64,000 nucleotides of DNA from Episyrphus balteatus (GCF_945859705.1 NC_079134.1:83956951-84020950); one strand, 5' to 3'. Shown: positions 44,614-56,317, counted from the stretch's first letter. Notes: a model not told the origin generated them from the sequence alone. Made by a program: numbers and translations.

Positions 44614-45595
44614 ATGGATAAAGTTGTAGAAGAAGATAAAAATCTAGTGGGGATATTCACTCAAGTGTCGGCAGAGGTCACGGCTGCCGGCGAGGGCTTG
44701 GTTTTGAATAAAACTAAGTCGCCAGTGACAACAAACAAAAATATAAAACAATCAGGAACTAATGGCGCTCCATCCTGTAGCAGGCCTACTGCCGGTGGGG
44801 TTGATGAGATATTCTCTGCGTATCTCATGAACCTCACAAACACTGAGGACGAAATTGTGGGAACTGGGGAGAGAGAGTTGTCTTCGGATGAAGAGAATCG
44901 TATTCTCAATGACGACGACTTTCAATCCCTACCCAGTTCAGACAGCTCGGACGCAGATGTCACAGTGGCAGAAAACCCTGCGATGGGCATGGACATTGAC
45001 AACCCACTAGACAAAACTTTGGCTAAAACCCTGTCCTTGACAGGAGCCAAAGTTACGTCGACTCCGGACAAAAAGAATAGTGAACCTACCAAAGTCTGTA
45101 AGGATGGCTCAGACCCCACAAAGGTGCTGAGAAACACCGGAACCGAAAAGCGATGCCCAAAAGGGCCTATATCGACTATAAGGAAAGGTGCATCCAAGCA
45201 AGTAGAATAAGGTAGGGGAGCCAACTCCAGATCTCAAAAAGATCGATAATGCGAGGAGAGCCGTACGAAGATATGGCAGTGGTGACCAGAAGAAATTGTG
45301 TCTACGAGACTGGAAACGATTGAGTTGGGCTCGCAAACTTCTTGCGAAGTTCGAAGCTAAAAACGAAGCCCCAAGCGACACAAAAGAAAAGAAAAATGAA
45401 CAACATCGCGCCTCCACCTCAAAAGCAGCTGCAGCCAGCAACCCAAGGGTGATACCGGAAAACGGTCCCAAACACTTTTGAGTCCAAGATGCTGGTGAAA
45501 GCAATCGCCAAAAGAGAGGTAGGCAAAACGACACGTCGTCCCCGAAAGCAACTGACCCCAAGAAATATAAGTCGGCAAATAGTGCTCAAACACCC
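44614..45595 (+). pseudogene. ORF1-like protein of the LOA element, N-terminal part
   Basis: Starts MDKVVEEDKNLVGIF. It is rich in Ser, Thr and Asp/Glu with no clear domain. It ends at 45208-45210, after which other frames (RDWKRLSWARKLLAKFEAKN at 45300-45360) keep coding character, so a frameshift or an overlapping ORF is likely. Confidence 0.55.
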
Positions 45596-46633
45596 ATGAA
45601 CATTCAGGCGGCAGTTATTAATGCAGGGAGCCCAGAAGGGAAACTAACCAATGAACAGTGGTCACAAGTGGAGGTTAAGCTTCTCGAATTCGTCAACGAA
45701 GAGATACTTGCCTCCACAGGTTTCGTTCCAACCTTCGGGCCACTATCGACAGTAAAAGGCTTCAAGGTTCTTGCCTGTTGCGGTGAACCTACCCTGAACT
45801 GGCTCAGAGATAAAGTGGGCTGCATGAAGGGGTTATTGGACGGAGTTACGCTTAGCGTTGCTCTTAAAGATGACCTCCCCACCAGACCCAAAGTCCGTAT
45901 TAACGTACCGGGCCCCAATATCGACGAGACCACCCTTGAAAGGTACCTAAGAGCACAAAACCCAAGCCTCCCCAGTGCAGACTGGAAGGTCATGCAAATG
46001 GAGGCACCTACGAAATCAGGTCGGGAAGCAATCATCATGCTCAACCATGAAACCATGGCTATGCTACCATCTTTAGACTTCCTTTTGAGATTTGGCATAA
46101 ATGCGGTAAAGGTGAGACCGGTAACGGTTAAAAACAAAAATATGAAAGTGTTGCAACTCAATCTGCAACACAGCAAGTTGGCATCTGTCACCCTAACCTC
46201 ATTTATGTCAAAAAATAATATAGACATCGCCCTGGTGCAAGAGCCGTGGATCAACAGCGGTAACATCTGCGGACTTAAATCCAAAGATTTCATTATTTAT
46301 TGCAAAAAAGGGCCTACTGAAGGTAACTATCGTACATGTATAGTAGCGAAAAAAATTTTAAATCTTTTTCTTCTATCCCCCCATTGTAGCGCAGATATGA
46401 CGACGGTCAAATGTGAAAGAGACGGGGCCCAGCCCCTGATCATAACATCCGTCTACATGCCAGGTGATTCACCGGGGCCTCCACCATCAGCAGCGTTCAC
46501 CGAGTTGGTAAGAAAGGTTGGGATCTTCTGGCAGGCTGTGATGCAAATGCCCACCATCTGCAATGGGGCAGTACAGATACAAACACAAGAGGTGAGTCAC
46601 TTTTTGAATTTATTATTAAAAATAATATGGTGA
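45596..46633 (+). pseudogene. LOA ORF1 C-terminus (DUF4780-like) running into endonuclease
   Basis: Residues 1-170 (KLLEFVNEEILASTGFVPTF, KVLACCGEPTLNWL, LPTRPKVRINVPGP) resemble the DUF4780 domain of LOA-type retrotransposons. From about 46141 it reads MKVLQLNLQHSKLAS and DIALVQEPWI, the start of an apurinic-like endonuclease with the Glu motif. In typical elements these are separate ORFs, so the fusion may be a result of mutation. The frame fails near 46540. Confidence 0.78.
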
Positions 46634-47061
46634 TACACAACAGAGGTAATGAACCCACCTTCATTACAAAAATCAGAAAAGAAGTACTAGACGTGACACT
46701 TTCCACGAACTCTAACTCTATTGAGATAAGTAAGTGGAATGTGTCAAGTAATGTTACATTCTCAGACCATAGAATGTTAACATTCCAAATAAGGCATGAT
46801 GCTGTAAGCCCCAAACCCCTTAGAAATCCTAGGAAAACTAACTGAGAAGCCTATAATAATAAAATTAAGGCCTCATCGTTGGGCCAATATATTAGTCAAC
46901 CTCTGTTAGACAGCTCAGCTATAGAAAAACTTGTAATTGAATTTACATCAGATATAATTAAAGCGTACGAAAGCTCTTGCCCCTTGCCCAAAGCTAAAAG
47001 AAAGCTCAACCCCGTATGGTGGTCAAACGAGCTTTCCCACAACACTAATTCCAACACCTAA
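46560..47061 (+). pseudogene. LOA endonuclease C-terminus
   Basis: Frames read IHNRGNEPTFITKIRKEVLD, then NVTFSDHRMLTFQI with the SDH catalytic motif (about 46757-46797), and NPVWWSNEL (about 47012). A TGA near 46845 separates two parts. RT would follow but is deleted. Confidence 0.8.
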
Positions 47062-48341
47062 TTCCCTAAACCCTTCCCTTACCCATCCTCACTCTTGCCC
47101 ACCCTAACCCTGGGGATCACAATGGATCCATCGAGATCCGAGTGGGATAACTCGACTTGTCGGATTATCACCCCGTTCAACCTAACCTAACCTAATCTAA
47201 TATAAAATTTTTACATAAAGAAGCTGTTGTTTATTTTCAAAAGATGATAAGTCCGAGACTTAAGGCTTAACTACATACACCACTTTTTGAAAAAGTACAA
47301 AAGTGAAAATATTTTTTTTCTGGCTAGCGCAATTGCTTTGTGAAAAAGAGTATACAAATTGTTTTTTAGACCAAAAAATAAGCTTTCTGCATCATTAGTT
47401 TTAATTTTCCAGCCCGAAAAACAACACAAAAATGCATTTAAAAATTTTCACTTTTGTACTTTTTCACTTTTTGAGCCAATGTAGTTATACCTTTATCCTG
47501 TTTTTGGCACTAAAAATATATTTCGCGTAACTGTAAAATCGGATATAGATGGATTAGATACTTCATATTTTGAAGAAAGACGTGGTTATCCCTAGAGTAC
47601 AAATTTAGTCAAAAAAACGAATTTTGAAAAAAAATGGACTTATTATGTTTTGAAAATAAATGATTCAATAACGGATAGCAAATTTTTTTCGTGTGTTAGA
47701 ATAGTATGCATATGCATTAACATCATTCAATCTAATTAATTCATGGAGAATTAGAAATTGGATCAAATAAAGTCAATTCCATTTTTATTGATGATATTTT
47801 CCTAAATAAAATTGTTTGTTTGCAAGTTACAAAAATTATAATAAACTAGGTAATTTATGTAATTATTGAAAAATATAACAGGGTCTTACGTACTTACTTC
47901 TAAATAGCTTTGAGGATTAAGTACATGTTACCTAGTTATGGTTTTCAATAATTACAAAAATTACCTTTTTTATTTTAATTTTTGTAAAATAAATGCATAC
48001 AATTGTATTTAGAAAAATACCATCAATAAAAATGAAATTGACTTTATTTGATCCAATCTGTAACTAAATTATAGACCTTACATAGAGAAGTTCAATTTAC
48101 TTTAAAAATCAGTATTTTCAACCTTATAGTAAGGTAAAATATGTACCTAATTTCTAGTCATTTCTATTAGAAACTCATACAAAATAGGCTCTACTGTAAA
48201 GTTAATCCCAATCTATGTATAAATTAACTAGAAAAGTAAGGTAAATTTCATTTTATTGGGGAGTCATCCCTATTTCAACTTTACATTAAAGTCAAATATA
48301 CTAGAAATAAGGTTGTTCAGACATTATTTTTTCTCCGTGCA

Positions 48342-48866
48342 CGAAGGACTTTGTTTTGGATGATATTTGTATTTGTTTTCTCTGTACAGCCCCATAATTG
48401 GATTCCATAGGTCCAAATAGGCTTTAGTACTTGATTATACAGCATTATTTTGTTTTGGGTTGATAAATCAGAGTTGTTACCAAGTAACTAGTACATTTTT
48501 CTATATTTCAAGTTTAGTTCTTCTCTTTTCTTTTTGGTGTGCTCTTTCCACTTTAGCTTTGCATCCAAAGTCATTCCAAGGTATTTGGCCGTATTACAGC
48601 TTGATTAATAATGAATATTTTAATATTGTTCATCTTTTTATTTGTAAAGTTTGTATGTGAAGATTTTGTTTCGTTGAGTTTGATACGCCATTTTTCGGTC
48701 CAAGCTCTCACTGTGTCGACGGCATTTTTTTAGTTTTACTGCTGCCTTAGAGACACATTTTTCGGATACCAATTGCGGTATCATCTGCAAAAGTAGTCAT
48801 TATGGTGTGATTACCAACTGGGATATCCCTAGTGTATAGTAAATACAGCCCAAGGGGCACACGTTT
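48342..48866 (-). pseudogene. Jockey RT fragment, minus strand (proximal part)
   Basis: The minus strand reads PLGLYLLYTRDIPVG, TTFADDTAIGI (about 48775), then AKYLGMTLDAKLKWKEHTKK (about 48560), LNLKYRKMYWLLG, KPIWTYGIQLWGC and NIIQNKVLR at the edge. Several stops are present. It continues at 41804 after the CACGGAG element. The plus-strand open frame here is only a shadow. Confidence 0.87.
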
Positions 48867-48868
48867 TA

Positions 48869-49318
48869 AGGAGAAGAATAAAACGTTCTATTTTCTTTTG
48901 TAGCAAAATTAAAAAAATAAATAAATATATTTTGTTGAACCTTTGAATAACTACAGAATACCTTTTCGTTTTTAATTTTTGGAGTGATAGTTCAAAAGAT
49001 AAAAAATAAAAACGCTTTTGGACTTATCATACTTTGAAAATAAATGGATGTGAAAATAGTTTTAAAACGGATTTACGATTTTGCATTCAGCCCCAGTGTA
49101 AAACATTGTATTTGAGATTAAAATACATTGCCGGAGTGCTTATTTAACTTTTTCAGCCAGTAGTCTAATAATAAGATTTACACATAAAGAAGCTGTTGTT
49201 TATTTTCAAAAGATGATAAGTCCGGGACTTATCTTTTGATACTAAAAAAAAATATTTCGCGTAACTGTAAAATCGGATATAGATGGATTAGATACTTCAT
49301 ATTTTTAAGACAGACGTG
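48869..49318. mobile_element. Partial second copy of the element at 44066-47666
   Basis: Colinear with 44115-44498 joined to 47207-47590 (for example cttttggacttatcatac, gcattcagccccag, gcagtagtctaata-type end). It lacks both the hairpin and the LOA insertion and so supplies their empty sites. Confidence 0.8.
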
Positions 49319-49333
49319 CAGGGTTGCAAAAAG

Positions 49334-49590
49334 CTCACATTTTGAGCTAGCTCACTTTTGAGCTGGGTACCATAGCTCAGCTCATTTGAGCTGAGCTGAA
49401 AGTGAGCTGAGCTAAAAGTGAGCTGAGCTGAAAGTGAGCTGAGCTGAAAGTGAGCTGAGCTGAAATTGAGCTGAGCTGATGGTTGAGCTGAGATGTCGGT
49501 GAGCTGAGGTGTTGGGTGAGCTGGGCTGTCGGTGAGCTGAGCTGAGCTGTTGGGTGAGCTAAGGTAAAGTGAGCTGAGCTGTGATGGGTT
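49334..49590. repeat. GAGCTGAGCTGAAAGT minisatellite
   Basis: About a dozen units of 15-22 bp based on GAGCTGAGCTGAAAGT. The first four are nearly identical and later units diverge (GGTGTTGGGT types). The edge has GCTCA/TGAGC motifs in both orientations. Confidence 0.9.
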
Positions 49591-49599
49591 AGAGGTTAC

Positions 49600-50080
49600 A
49601 TTGATTTTTATTTGGAAAGTATAATGAAATATGATGATATTTTAAACTTTTATAAAACACCATAGCTTAAGATGTTTGGTTCTTGTTATTTATAGAATTA
49701 TATTAACACATGCATATTTTTAGAAATAAAACAGATCATTTTTCTTGATCTTTTCTCTTGGTTTTTTATTTGGTAAAAATATTTTTTTTTTAACATAAAA
49801 TGAAACGGAATGGATATTTAAACAAATTTATTTATGGTGTTGGGTCATTTGTTTAAATAGGGTTGAAATATTAACACAATTATTATGGTGCATCTTACAT
49901 CTATGAATAGGTTTTGGTAAAACGGTGTGTGATATAGATTTGTTCTGGGGACTTATTAATGATGAGGAAGTTATGCAAACTGCTATTCGCGAACTAAATT
50001 GAACTAAGTTCACTAATTCACCAAGACGAACTAGTTCATTGAACTAGTTCGTTTGCGAACTATACAAGCCTAACAGGAAG
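49600..50080 (-). other. Possible hAT remnant with a BED-like zinc finger
   Basis: The minus-strand frame at 49828-50013 includes RCKMHHNNCVNISTLFK followed by a pair of His residues, loosely like a BED finger of hAT transposases. Direct GAACTAGTTC motifs at 49980-50050 and a YAGGSTTG-like start at 49319 could be element ends, but no TSD is found. Confidence 0.25.
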
Positions 50081-50082
50081 TA

Positions 50083-52540
50083 TATAACTGAGTTTTTTTT
50101 TCCCGAGCTCCTATCTTTTTTCAGTGGAAAAGTAGTATTTCTTTTACGTACATAATTCACCGGTTTTTTCTGTAGTTCTACGTTTGCTGGGTGGTCCGAA
50201 GCAATGGCAACAAAAACACGGTTAGGATGGTCCGTACATGGGCCTGAAAGAGAAAACAACAATGAAAATGATTTTGCTTTAAACATTTATCAAACCCAAA
50301 GTGACACAGATCTTCACCAACTTGTGGAAAAATATTTTTCAATTGAAAACATGGGCGTGCGTATTTTAACACAACAATTGACATCTGCAGAAGAAAAGAA
50401 AGCCCTTGACATTCTTGAAGAAACTTTTGTTCGCGTCGGAAAACAATTTGAAACTGGTCTTCTTTGGAAGTATGATGAATTTATTTTGCCTGACAGTTAC
50501 CGTATGGCATTTCATCGATTTCAAATACTTGATCGAAAAATTCTAAAAGATGTCGAGCTGAGTTAAAATTTAAATGAACAAATTTCTAATTTTGTGGAGA
50601 AGGGATATGCTAAAAAGTTATCGCCAGACGAGTTAAATGTCCATGGCCATGTCTGGTACCTGCCAATTTTTATTGTCAGGAATCCAAATAAGCCTGCAAA
50701 AGTAAGACTCGTGTGGGACGCAGCTGCCAAGTGTGATGGTGTGTCTCTCAACGGCTTCTTATTGAAGGGACCGGACCAGTTAGTTCCAATCACAACAGTT
50801 CTATACGGATTTCGTTGCGGAAGATTTGCTGAAATGTTTTCCAAGTGCGGGTGCGTAGGTCAGACAGGTCTGTGCAGCGATTTTTGTGGAGATCTGAAAA
50901 TCATCAAGACAAACCTAGTGTTTACGAGATGCAGGCCCTGGCATTCGGCGCAACATGCTGGCCGTGTATTGCTCACTATGTAAAAAATCAAAATGCTATG
51001 AGTTTCAGCAGCAGCAAGCCTAGAGCAGTCGAGGCAATACTGCAACATCATTATGTGGATGATTTCATTGATAGCACCGACACCATTGATGAAGCTATAC
51101 AACTTGCAAAAGACGAAAAGTATATTCATGCAAATGCTGGGTTTCATGTAAGAAACTGGATGTCCAACTCATCAGCTGTTCTTAATGCATTACAAGAAAA
51201 ATGTGAAAGGTTAAGTTCGAGCAAAGCCTTTGGGATGAATGACTCTGACATGGCGATAACGGAAAAGGTATTGGGCATGCATTGGAATACTTCCTGTGGT
51301 TCCTTTACATTCGTTTTAAATTTTAATACATTAAATAGAAAAGTCCTTACAGAGAAAAAAGGACATACATACGTGAGGTTCTTAAAATTTTAATGTCTAT
51401 TTTCGATCCGATGGGATTTCTCTCCCACTTTCTAGTGTTTGTAAAAATTCTTTTACAAGACATTTGGAGAATTGAGTTAGACTGGGATGAAGAACTGCCT
51501 ATACAGTTATACGAAAGGTGGGTAAGATGGCAAAATCTATTACCAAGAGTTACAGAACTACAGATTCCAAGATGCTATTCCTCGAACTTAAATCAAAAGG
51601 GAACTTCCATTCAATTACATACATTTGTAGACGAGAGCGAAAATGCTTACGCTGTGGTGTCTTATTTTCGAATTGAGCACGGAAACAAAGTTGAAACGGT
51701 TTTAGTTAGTGCGAAAACAAAAGTAGCTCCCAGGCACCCATTGTCTATTCTTAGGCTTGAACTGCAAGCAACTGTACTCGGAGTACGCCTTATGAATTCT
51801 ATTTGTAATGCACATAGCTTTCCTATAAGTCAAAAGTTTCTGTGGTCCGACTCAAAGACTGTGCTTTCTTGGTTCTGCACTGAACCCTGCAACTTCCAGC
51901 AATTTGTGATGTATCGAGTTGGAGAGATTTTGGAATCTACCAACATTTTGGACTGGAAATGGATTCCCTCAAAATTAAATGTGGCAGATAAAGCAACAAA
52001 ATGGAACTCCGATCCCGAGTGGGATGTAACAAATGAATGGTTAAGAGGCCCAGTTTTTCTTCAAAAAAGTCCAATTGAATGGCCAGAAATGCCAACAATC
52101 CAAAACACTGACAAGAACGATTTCCGACCACATCTCCCTACTAACAATTTTGCTTCTATAATGCTTTACAGAAGCAACAATTGCATCTGTTAAGCTTTAT
52201 AGTACCAAAATTGTTTGTCGGGCTGTTACAAATTAACCAAATGAAAGCAGCAATCAATAAGTTGATTGATGAGAACCGCTTTAGAACCTGGAGAAAGTTG
52301 ATGCGATCCGCTGCGTACGTCTTCATGTATATGGAGAAACTGAAGTTAAATGCGGAGCGACGTAAACTTAAGGATGTCGGGCCTCTTAATCTAATCAAGG
52401 CTACATACCAACTAAATATTACAAAGACAGATTTAAAAGTAAAAAATGTTGTTTTATCATCTTCTGCAATAAGAAAATCTCAAACGCTAATTTATCGACA
52501 ATGCCAAGCAAATGTTAATTTGGAAGAAATAATTATTTAA
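50083..52540 (+). pseudogene. pol: BEL/Pao pol: RT and RNase H, plus strand
   Basis: It starts with TKTRLGWSVHG (50205-50240). RT includes HVWYLPIFIV, KVRLVWDAAAKCDGVSLN and HHYVDDFIDS (catalytic YVDD, 51046-51075). RNase H begins near 51393 (MSIFDPMGF, LHTFVDESENAYAVVSYF, RLELQATVLGVRL, LWSDSKTVLSWF). Frameshifts at 50560, 50840 and 51390 break it. An 87-bp hairpin is inserted at 52136-52222. Gag and protease are missing upstream, so the copy is 5'-truncated. Confidence 0.9.
52136..52222. mobile_element. 87-bp hairpin element, second copy, TSD CT
   Basis: Same ends as 44378-44464 (CCCTACTAACAATTTTGC; CAAAATTGTTTGTCGGG). CT flanks both sides (52134-52135, 52223-52224). It interrupts BEL pol. 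Confidence 0.78.
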
Positions 52541-53700
52541 AAAAAAATGTACTGAAGAAAAACACCAGATTCCAAAAAGTAGTGCTCTTTATAAACTATC
52601 TCCTTTTTTGGATATAAATGGAGTTTTGAGAATGCAGGCGGGCTACTTTTGCCGATTTTGTTTCAATGGATTGCAGGAACCCAATCATTCTGCCAAAGTC
52701 GGATTATATTACTCACTTGTTAGTTGATGATTATCATCTCAAATACCATCATTTGAACCATGAGCCTGTTCTGAATGAAATACGGCAAATGAAATACGGC
52801 AAAAATATTACATCCCAAAGCTGAGAATTGTGCTTAAAGCTGTAAGAAAAGACTGTCAATATTGCAAGATTCATAGAGGTCGTCCTTGAAATCCTGAAAT
52901 GGCTAATTTGCCTAAAGCAAGGTTAGGAGCGTTTTGTAAACCTTTTTCAATTGTTGGAGTGGATTTCTTCGGTTCGATTAATGTCACAATGGGGAGACTG
53001 AATGAGAAGTGATGGGGTGCACTTTTCACTTGTCTTACTGTCAGGGCGATGCATATAGAGGTAGCTCATAATTTAACTACAGATTCTATCATCATGTGTT
53101 TAAGAAATTTTATCGCACGCCGTGGGTCACCTTTGGAGATATACAGTGACAATGGAACAAATTTCCGAGGAGCGGAAAAGGTGCTTCGGGAAGAATGGAA
53201 GAATGTTGACTTGAGTCAGGTCGCCAATGAGTTTACGACGGCAGATTTAAAATGGAGGTTTAATCCACCGTCAGCTCCCCACATGGGTGGCGCGTGGGAA
53301 AGGCTGGTACGATCAATTAAGACCGTACTTTACCAAATACTTCCTTCAAGAAAAGTTGGTGACGGGACTTGGCGTAGTGCCCTTATTGAGGTTGAGCACG
53401 TTACTAATTCAAGGCCTTTAACATTTGTATCCATGGAGTCAGCGGATGATGAAGCGTTAACGCCTAACCACTTCCTCCTTGCTAAGTCAGACGGGTCAAA
53501 ACCACTTCAGAAAGAGTTGGAAGCAATCACAACTGTTGGCTGAACTTTTTTGGGAAATGTGGGTAAAAGCCTATCTTCCAACATTAAATCGAAGATCAAA
53601 ATGGCACAGTTAAATTAAACCACTCGCTAAAGGAGACTTAGTCGTCATAGTGGACAATGATCTTCCAAGGAACTGTTGGCCAAAAGGGAGTGTTGTGGAC
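52541..53700 (+). pseudogene. pol: BEL/Pao integrase, plus strand
   Basis: Zinc region (CQYCKIHRG, about 52857) then Asp in VGVDFFGS (about 52960), Asp in YSDNGTNFRGA (53140-53172) and Glu in HMGGAWERLVRSI (53281-53320), followed by NSRPLTFVS and LTPNHFLL. The first half has several stops; 53049-53543 is open. The C-terminus continues to the CACGGAG insertion. Confidence 0.9.
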
Positions 53701-53703
53701 GTG

Positions 53704-54941
53704 CACGGAGAAAAATGAATCTAGTATTTTATACTCCATATGACTAGTAAGGAAATTAAAGTAAAAAGCCCTAGATTTTAAGTAAAATCTACCTTACGTA
53801 TTGAACATTTCTTGGTTCCGTAAAGTAATTTGTACAAGAAAATTATGGTGAACAAAATAAAGTAGTATATACCTTACGAGTAGCAATATTTTCTTTACGT
53901 AGAGTAAAATAAACCTTCATCCGAAAAAGTGTATGACTCTTTTCACTTTAAGATTCTAGTAAAACATATTTTACAAATTTAACTATTCTGTGAATAAGTT
54001 TTACCTTACACTTAGGTAATAATATTACCTAATTCTAGGAATTTTCCCCTATACATAGTAATAACTCTCAATTGCTGTCATTGAAAAGTCTGCCATTTTG
54101 TCTTCCATGTGTTTTGGAAATTTTTTTTGTCAAAGCTTTTAGGTGTCCGGGTGCGGAATAATTAATAAAGAAATAAAATCTGTGCTTTTCTTTTGGAAGT
54201 GAAATGGTTTCATTACTTTTTGTGTTCCTTTATGCGTTGTTATTGGCTCCGTATTTACGGATAACATATTTTTTTCTTGTGTTAGAATAATATATAGGTA
54301 TCCATATGAATTAACATCATTCAATCTAATTAATTCATGAAGAATTAGATAAAAATTGGATCAAATAAAGTCAATTCCATTTTTATTGATGATGATGATA
54401 TTTTCCTAAATAAAATTGTTTGTTTGCACCTTACAAAATTATAATAAACTAGGTAATTTATTTAATTATTGAAAAACATAACAGGGTCATACGTTACTTA
54501 CTTCTAAATAGCTTTGAGGATTAAGTACGTGTTACCTAGTTATGCTTTTCAATAATTACAAAATTCAACATTTTTATTTTAATTTTTGTAAGATAAATGC
54601 ATACAATTTTATTTAGAAAAATGTCTTCAATAAAAATGAAATTGACTTTATTTGATCCAATCTGGAACTAAATTATATACCTTCCATAGAGAAGTTCAAT
54701 TTACTTTAAAAATCAGTATTTTCAACCTTATAGTAAGGTAAAATATGTACGTAACTTTCTAGTAATTTCTATTAGAAAGTCATACAAAAAAAGGCTTTAC
54801 TGTAAAGTTAATCCTAAGCTATAAATTTACTAGAAAAGTAAGGTAAATTCCATTTTATTGGGGAGTCATCCCTATTTAAACTTTACATTAAAGTTAAATA
54901 TACCAGAAATAAGGTAGTTCATACCTTATTTTTTCTCCGTG
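53704..54941. mobile_element. Complete CACGGAG-ended element in BEL pol, TSD TG
   Basis: 1238 bp from CACGGAGAAAAATGAATC to TTTTTTCTCCGTG, with TG at 53702-53703 and 54942-54943. The BEL frame (GSVVDV, then TLGKDGQVRRA) reads on if the unit and one TG are removed. It has many subterminal TTACCTTA motifs and a palindromic core (54355-54661). Confidence 0.92.
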
Positions 54942-55100
54942 TGACCTTGGGGAAAGATGGGCAGGTTCGCCGAGCAAAAGTGCAAACAAAATCAGGTCTG
55001 TATGAGCGACCTGCTGTTAATTTGGCTGTCTTGGATGTAACTGGACCAGAGAAAGGGAGTAAGGCAGATGCGGATAGCAGTCAGCTTACTGTGGGCGGTA
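54942..55100 (+). pseudogene. pol: BEL pol C-terminal end
   Basis: Reads GQVRRAKVQTKSGLYERPAV, the usual DUF5641 end, then runs into the presumed LTR. Confidence 0.82.
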
Positions 55101-55363
55101 TGTTAACGCCACCTGCCCCCCTGTATTATATAACCTCATATAACCTTAAATTTGAATATTAATTTGGCTAGTTGCACTTATCAACGTGCTTTTAATTTTT
55201 ATGCTACTGAATTTTAATACCAAGGTAAGAATTTTGCATCTATAATATAATAATGAACACAAATATTAATGAAGATACTAATAAAAAAATATGTTTTAAG
55301 CCTTAACAAAGGAAACGTCAAGAGTTTTATTTAAGGCTCAAGGAACTTTGCCACCACAGTGCT
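55101..55363 (+). repeat. Probable 3' LTR of the plus-strand BEL element
   Basis: TGTTAACGCC follows the pol end, as in BEL elements. A possible end is GCCACCACA near 55363. No second copy is present, so this is an inference from position. Confidence 0.4.
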
Positions 55364-55434
55364 TATAGATATTTTTCTCATCCCACCTATAACCCCACTA
55401 TAAGGTACTCCTAAGAAGATTCTTAGAAGTATAA

Positions 55435-56317
55435 ATGTCAGCGTTTACTGATAATTTTTTACCGTGGGTAGTATACCAGCTCAGAAACGGGGATTTTTTT
55501 CGTAAGATTTATGTTCGAGCAAATGCGGAGTACAAAAAACTATGTCACGTTAAGCGTAATGAAAACTTTTTAGGAATAGCAAAGAGTTTAAATGAAATAA
55601 AGGATTCCTCTGAATTTTGGAAAGTAGTGAGAGAATTGAATGGGAACAAATTTAAAATTGGTAACAATCTAGATGCACATATTCTATCATAATTTCAAAA
55701 ATTTACTAAATCCGTCAGATATTGTAGAAAGTATCCAATATGCCGAAAATTTGATGGTTGTGAGCTACTTAGGTCAAGATATATCCTTAGGAGAGATACA
55801 ATTTGTTTTACATAAAGCAAAAGATAACAAAGCCCCACAAGTATTTTTGGAAAATTTAGCAAGGACCTTCTCAAACATACTGCACACAGCTGAAGTACCT
55901 GAATCTTTCAGAAAGTCAATTGTATTTCCAATACACAAAAAAGGGGACTTAAATAATGTCGAAAACTACAGGGGTATATCCTCCTTAAATGTGATTGCGA
56001 AGATATTCAAAGCGATTATATTAAGAAGACTTGAATTTTGGGTCAACGACAACAAATTGCTCAATGAATTCCAAGCAGGATTCAGAAAGTTTTATTCAAC
56101 GACAGATCACATTTTTTCAATCTATAATATTGTTCACTGTTACTCAGAAAATGGGAAGAAATTGTATGCGATATTTATTGAGTTTAAAGCAGCGTTTTAT
56201 AGTTTTGATCGAAGAGCTCTGTTTTATAAATTAAACGTGATGGGTTTATCATCTAAGATTTCGAATCTATTAAAGAAACTTTATGAGAATACTATATTCT
56301 TTTTATTTGTTCGATAG
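55435..56317 (+). pseudogene. Non-LTR reverse transcriptase fragment
   Basis: Reads EFWKVVRELNGNKFKIGNN, then (other frame) HKAKDNKAPQVFLENLA, IHKKGDLNNVENYRGISSLN, NEFQAGFRKFYSTTDHIF and IFIEFKAAFYSFDRRAL (RT motif A with Asp replaced: IEFKAAF). It lacks the rest of RT. A deletion after DNKAP removes the usual segment and a frameshift lies near 55680. Confidence 0.82.

Larger units (their letters stand above)
44513..47192 (+). mobile_element. LOA-clade non-LTR retrotransposon, RT deleted, 14-bp TSD
   Basis: TAATCTAATATAAA flanks the unit exactly (44499-44512 and 47193-47206). It starts CCCCCCCTGTTTTACG and ends with a short CCTAA repeat. ORF1 and the endonuclease are present, but RT and RNase H are absent: coding stops near 47060 and the 3' end follows. 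The copy has a 5' end but a large internal deletion. Confidence 0.9.
44066..47666. mobile_element. Element with GAAT(A/C)ATTTATTTTC ends, carrying a hairpin and a LOA retrotransposon
   Basis: The ends (GAATAATTTATTTTCAAAAC and its complement) share a 31-bp inverted repeat ending AAGTCC. AATT lies at 44062-44065 and AATA at 47667-47670, probably a 4-bp TSD with one change. The interior resembles the copy at 48869-49318. Confidence 0.72.
41805..48339. mobile_element. CACGGAG-ended element expanded by nested insertions, 2-bp TSD CA
   Basis: The left end CACGGAGAAAAAAG and the right end TTTTTTCTCCGTG are flanked by CA (41803-41804, 48340-48341). Removing inner insertions leaves three blocks colinear with the intact copies at 53704 and 62226: 41805-42177, 43844-44065 and 47667-48339. 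It interrupts a Jockey RT pseudogene. Confidence 0.85.

Noticed and set aside
48460..48660. Plus-strand 66-residue ORF rich in hydrophobic residues
   Set aside because: It is the antisense of the minus-strand Jockey RT fragment.
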